64,000 nt of DNA. Origin: Haliea alexandrii (GTDB lineage Bacteria > Pseudomonadota > Gammaproteobacteria > Pseudomonadales > Halieaceae). Positions 60,337 through 64,000 of this stretch are shown in pieces; position 1 is the stretch's first letter; every line of letters begins with the position of its first letter. The translations under genes were made by a program, and so were the position numbers. The stretch covers positions 1 through 64,000 of the forward strand of contig NZ_RFLW01000001.1 in NCBI RefSeq assembly GCF_003719295.1, written 5' to 3'. A model generated the notes under the pieces. That model was not told the origin of the DNA. It did not search any database and was given only the letters and a program-made list of their open reading frames with translations.

Positions 60337-61455
60337 ATGTCGCCAATGCTACTCCAAGCCACGCTCTCCTTCTGCCTGACGCTGTTCTGCATCTGGGCCC
60401 TGAGCCCCATTGCCACACGTCTGGGACTGGTGGATGCCCCCAATCACCGCAAACAGCACGAAGGCTCCATCCCGCTGGTGGGTGGCATCGCCATCTACCT
60501 GGCACTGCTGGTAGCCACTCTCCTATGGGGGCAGACGCAGGGGGGCAACGAGGGGCCGAGAACCGACATAATTTATGTTTTCTTGGCGGCCGGGGGCATG
60601 CTGGTGGTACTGGGAATACTGGATGATCGCTACAATCTGAGCGTGCTTACCAGGGTCTTGGCCGAAATCGGCGTGGCACTTTTCCTGATCGAAAGTCTGA
60701 ACCTGCGGTTGTCCAACCTCGGCGATTTCGCGGGGTTGGGCAAGGTCAAGCTCAGCGCTTGGCTCAGCTACCCCTTCACCGTGCTGATCATCTTCGTAGT
60801 GATCAACGCCTACAATATGCTAGACGGCATGGACGGCCTGCTGGGAATAATCGTACTGATCACGATTTTTGCTTTCCATTTGTTCAGCGGATTGCCGCCC
60901 GGCCTGATTACGATTATTGTGAGCGCCGCATTGGTGGCGTTCCTCATCTCTAACCTGGGGCTGGCACCGTTCATCCCGAAGTCCTTCCTGGGCGACGCGG
61001 GTTCCAAACTGCTGGGCTTCATCGTTGTAGCCCTGACGCTGTCTGTTACGTCCGCCCAGATCGGCCAGGTTCGCTATCTACAGCCGGTTACCGCCGTGTA
61101 TCTCCTGGGCCTGCCCCTGTTCGACATGGCCTTTACCACACTGCGCCGGCTACAGAACGGCAAATCCCCGATCCGAGCGGACAATACTCACATCCACCAT
61201 CTGCTGCGGGCACTGGGATTGTCGGAAAAGCGAGCATTGCTATTGATCTGTAGCGTGGGTGCTTCCATCCCTCTTCTCGGCCTGATGCTGGCAAGGGCGA
61301 ACACGCCGGAATCCTACCAGTTCAGCATTCTGGTGGGTGCCTTTATCCTGTACTGTATCGTCATGAGCCAGGCTTGGTATGTAGCGAGCAAACGGACGCA
61401 GCAGGTTTCAATAAACCAGGTCACCATTGAACTCAATCACACGGACAACGAATGA
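60337..61455 (+). CDS. wecA: Undecaprenyl-phosphate GlcNAc-1-phosphate transferase (WecA-like)
   Basis: A 372-residue membrane enzyme with about 11 helices that starts glycan repeat units on the lipid carrier. The Mg-binding DD (96-97), NAYNMLDGMDGL, FLGDAGS (about 217-223) and the DNTHIHHLL loop (279-287) are the family motifs. Exact sugar (GlcNAc or other HexNAc) is not provable. The next gene overlaps its stop by four bases. Confidence 0.9.
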   Translation: MSPMLLQATLSFCLTLFCIWALSPIATRLGLVDAPNHRKQHEGSIPLVGGIAIYLALLVATLLWGQTQGGNEGPRTDIIYVFLAAGGMLVVLGILDDRYNLSVLTRVLAEIGVALFLIESLNLRLSNLGDFAGLGKVKLSAWLSYPFTVLIIFVVINAYNMLDGMDGLLGIIVLITIFAFHLFSGLPPGLITIIVSAALVAFLISNLGLAPFIPKSFLGDAGSKLLGFIVVALTLSVTSAQIGQVRYLQPVTAVYLLGLPLFDMAFTTLRRLQNGKSPIRADNTHIHHLLRALGLSEKRALLLICSVGASIPLLGLMLARANTPESYQFSILVGAFILYCIVMSQAWYVASKRTQQVSINQVTIELNHTDNE

Positions 61456-62774
61456 CGCAACCCGGCAACCATCCTTCGCTATCGCAGCCACCGCTGCCCG
61501 CATGGGCCGATGACGAAATCGACCTGTTCGAGCTCGTCGTAGGCCTGTGGCGGCGCAAGTGGGTGGTGCTCGCCGTGATCGCGGTGGCGCTCGCGCTCGC
61601 AACAGCCTATCTTTTGCTTACCACCCCTGTGTACGAATCCTCCACCCGCCTGCGCCCCCCCCTCGCCTCGCAGCTTGCAGCCATCAACGAAACCGGTCAG
61701 TTGACACTTAGCCCTGAAGAAGCCTTCGGCCGCGTCATCTTTGAAGCGCGGGCCATAAGCACGCAACGGCAGGTTTTTGATGCGTTCAGTGAGCGCCTTC
61801 TGCCGCCGAGTGGGCGCACTGATGCTCTGAAAGAGCAATATTTTCTACTCCAGTTCCTTCCGGCTTCCTCGGCTAAGGTTGATGGTTTAGCCAAAAATGA
61901 TGTTTTGGCGGAAACCACAGTCGCCATCACGTTTAAGCACGCTGACAGCCAGTTGACCGCCGATATCTCCAATGCGCTCGCGACCGCCGCACGCAGCCGA
62001 GCTCGTGAAGGTGTGCTGGATGACTTGCGAGTAGTCATGGAAACCCGCGTCCGGGCCCTGGAATCCCGTATCGTCCTCGGCGCTGATGAGCTCAAGAGGA
62101 ACGATCAAGACACGGTTGTGCAACTGGAGGAGGCGGATGAACTGCGCCGGAGAGAACTAGAGGACCAGATTGCCGCCCTGACCCGCAAAACCCGTCAATT
62201 GCGACTGGACAAGGTCACCGAGCTGAAGGAGGCTCTGGCCATTGCTCGCGACCTGGGAATAGAAGACCCGGTAACAATGCACATGATGTCAAACCGCGAC
62301 GGCGGCAATGAATCCGTGGCTTTCCGGGCGGAGCTTTCGGACGGCACACGGGACCCCCTCTATCTGCGCGGCAGCCGCATGCTGGAGGCCGAACTTGCCG
62401 CCTTGGAACAAAGAACGTCGGATGCTCACATGGAGCCGCGCCTGCGGGATCTGCAGGAGCAGCTGGATCTGCTGGAGAAAAATCGCCGCATTGAGCTGCT
62501 GCAAGGCCGAGAGAACTATGAGGCGCTAGCCGAGAATACCGGTGCTCTGCGCGCGGAAATCACCCAGTTGCGTAATTTCCTTGCGGCAAGCTACGCCGAT
62601 GTAAAGATGGCCAGAGTGGACAAAGAGGCTGTTGCGCGCAAAACGCCGATCCGACCCAAAAAGGCACTGACGGTGGCGATTGCACTCGTTGCGGGCACAA
62701 TGCTCGGCGTATTGATCGCTCTGGTTATGGCCGCCGTGCAGAACCGCCGCCAGGCTGCCGATACCGCGCAATAA
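61452..62774 (+). CDS. wzz: Polysaccharide chain-length regulator (Wzz-like)
   Basis: A 440-residue polysaccharide co-polymerase. An N-terminal transmembrane helix (about 38-58), a long periplasmic coiled-coil-rich part, and a C-terminal helix (about 410-432, after KTPIRPKKALTVAIAL) are the PCP topology. Its 3' end overlaps the convergent ABC ATPase by 50 bases. Confidence 0.87.
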   Translation: MTQPGNHPSLSQPPLPAWADDEIDLFELVVGLWRRKWVVLAVIAVALALATAYLLLTTPVYESSTRLRPPLASQLAAINETGQLTLSPEEAFGRVIFEARAISTQRQVFDAFSERLLPPSGRTDALKEQYFLLQFLPASSAKVDGLAKNDVLAETTVAITFKHADSQLTADISNALATAARSRAREGVLDDLRVVMETRVRALESRIVLGADELKRNDQDTVVQLEEADELRRRELEDQIAALTRKTRQLRLDKVTELKEALAIARDLGIEDPVTMHMMSNRDGGNESVAFRAELSDGTRDPLYLRGSRMLEAELAALEQRTSDAHMEPRLRDLQEQLDLLEKNRRIELLQGRENYEALAENTGALRAEITQLRNFLAASYADVKMARVDKEAVARKTPIRPKKALTVAIALVAGTMLGVLIALVMAAVQNRRQAADTAQ

Positions 62775-63441
62775 CCTCCTCAGGGGCACCCTCAGCACGC
62801 AGTTGCCCCTGCTCAATCCACACTGCCCGGTCACAAAGCGCCTTTAGCTGACCTTCGGCGTGCGACACGAACACAACGGTCTGCTCGCCGCCCAGGCGCT
62901 GCTGCATGGCGCCCAGCGCCTTGTCGCGAAACTGCGCATCCCCCACGCTCAACACTTCGTCAATCAGCAAGATGTCCACCCGCGTGAGCAGGCCACTGGC
63001 AAACCCCAACCGGGCGCGCATGCCGGAGGAATAGGTTTTCACCGGCTCCTCGAAGGAGTCACCCAGTTCAGTGAACTCGCGAATCTCGTCGAGGCTGGCC
63101 AGGGCGTCGCGTTTGCTCACACCCTGCAGCATGGCGGAGAGCAAGGCATTGTCGCGGCCAGAGAGGGAATCCTGAAAGCCCAGCCCCAGGCTGAGCAGTG
63201 CGCAGCTGGCCCCCGCGCGGCGGCGAATCAGCCCCTGGCGGGGCTCGATGATGCCGGCCATCAGGCGCAGCATGGTGGTCTTGCCGGCCCCGTTGCGGCC
63301 GACAATACCCAGGGTATCCCCCGGCATCACGCGCAGCGATACATTGTCCAGTACATGGTGCAGTCCGTGATCAAAGCTGCTCTTGCGGGCCATATAGTGG
63401 TGGGATACGCCCACCAGCTCCAGCATGGGCTGCCCGCTCAT
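62725..63441 (-). CDS. wzt: Polysaccharide ABC exporter ATPase (Wzt/KpsT-like)
   Basis: A 238-residue ATPase. Walker A is GRNGAGKT (48-55), the signature is TYSSGMRARLGFA, and Walker B is ILLIDEVLSVGD. There is no C-terminal carbohydrate-binding domain, so it is the short KpsT/Wzt form. It follows the permease gene with a four-base overlap. Confidence 0.9.
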   Translation of the reverse strand: MSGQPMLELVGVSHHYMARKSSFDHGLHHVLDNVSLRVMPGDTLGIVGRNGAGKTTMLRLMAGIIEPRQGLIRRRAGASCALLSLGLGFQDSLSGRDNALLSAMLQGVSKRDALASLDEIREFTELGDSFEEPVKTYSSGMRARLGFASGLLTRVDILLIDEVLSVGDAQFRDKALGAMQQRLGGEQTVVFVSHAEGQLKALCDRAVWIEQGQLRAEGAPEEVIARYRQPGGGSARRP

Positions 63442-64000
63442 GAGGTGATCACCCGCAGCGCAATGAACCGGCTGTGGCGACGCAGCAAAAACAGCCCGGC
63501 CAGGGCCGCCAGCAGCGCAACACCGCCCACAATGGCCAGGTGCACCGCATTGGGTGCTACACCGGCCAGCATGATCTGCCGGTAGGCATCAAGCAAGAAC
63601 GCCAGCGGATTCAGCGTGAGCACCCAGTACGTCATGGCGGGGTCCAGATCACGCGGGTCCCAGAACACGCCGGAGGTAAACATGAGAAAAATCGTCGCCA
63701 TCGATATGAACACGTGGAAATCGAACACCCAGCACACCAGATAGGCGGCGAACAGGGAGCAGGCCACAATCAGCAGGTAGTTCACGAGCATCACCGGCAG
63801 CAGCCAGCCCCACACCAGGGATGGGGTATAGCCTTTGGCAAAGAGCACCACGAACAGCAGGAGGAATACAGCCGCCTGCTTGTAGAGGCCCTCCTGAATG
63901 GTGGCCAGGGGGAACAGGCTCTTGGGAATATCCACCCGGCCGACGAGCCCCTTGCTGCCCAGAATGCTGCGCGAGGCCTGGTTCAACGACTTGGAGAACC
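63438..64000 (-). CDS. wzm: Polysaccharide ABC exporter permease (Wzm/KpsM-like), 5' end missing
   Basis: Only the C-terminal 187 or so residues are seen; the start is off the right edge. About four to five transmembrane helices remain. FTSGVFWDPRDL and ALNPLAFLLDAYRQIMLAG-type text (LNPLAFLLDAYR) are the ABC-2 permease signatures. It forms a pair with the ATPase. Confidence 0.88.
   Translation of the reverse strand, partial: FSKSLNQASRSILGSKGLVGRVDIPKSLFPLATIQEGLYKQAAVFLLLFVVLFAKGYTPSLVWGWLLPVMLVNYLLIVACSLFAAYLVCWVFDFHVFISMATIFLMFTSGVFWDPRDLDPAMTYWVLTLNPLAFLLDAYRQIMLAGVAPNAVHLAIVGGVALLAALAGLFLLRRHSRFIALRVITS

Overview
This window looks like the chromosome of a marine-type gammaproteobacterium, probably Cellvibrionales/Halieaceae-like and related to Pseudomonas in gene order. 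That placement is an inference from gene order, high G+C content and protein families; no database was searched. Pseudomonas-like neighbourhoods include tyrS next to an rRNA operon, aroQ-accB-accC-prmA, dusB-fis-purH-purD, rpe-trpE with trpG-trpD-trpC facing a crp/vfr gene, and lptD-surA-pdxA facing amgK-murU.

Positions 1-31500 are mainly housekeeping. The left edge holds the promoters and leader of an rRNA operon that reads off the window. Then come tyrS; a cell-wall M23 peptidase with the recycling kinase anmK; erpA behind a likely IscR-controlled promoter; an argC-DUF6776-bactofilin operon; a haem trio hemJ-hemL-hemB with an unknown secreted protein; a nudix hydrolase; a ModF-like ATPase; mrcB with a TPR lipoprotein; a PfkB kinase; DNA polymerase II; a pentapeptide protein; DUF2333 and a PCuAC copper chaperone; dsbD; the fatty-acid operon aroQ-accBC-prmA; an SDR; dusB-fis; and purH-purD.

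Positions 31500-48100 carry coq7, an OsmC protein, crp/vfr, and the trp genes. The trp genes form two minus-strand blocks (rpe-trpE-methyltransferase and trpG-trpD-trpC) separated by a plus-strand TonB-dependent receptor. The gph gene that usually lies between rpe and trpE is absent. Envelope genes follow: murU-amgK (peptidoglycan recycling, linking to anmK) and lptD-surA-pdxA. The usual ksgA-apaG-apaH after pdxA is missing.

Positions 48100-64000 are a surface-polysaccharide locus. It holds an unrecognised two-gene membrane module, a DUF1972 glycosyltransferase, and a tightly overlapped minus-strand operon (Wzx flippase, sulfotransferase, Wzy polymerase, GT4 glycosyltransferase, NAD-dependent epimerase, two more sulfotransferases). 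A WecA-type initiating transferase, a Wzz-like chain-length protein and the start of a Wzm/Wzt ABC exporter follow. Three different sulfotransferases beside complete Wzx/Wzy/WecA/Wzz functions predict a sulfated O-antigen or exopolysaccharide. Base composition varies sharply from gene to gene here, which suggests assembly by horizontal transfer. This locus is the best candidate for an undescribed system in the window.
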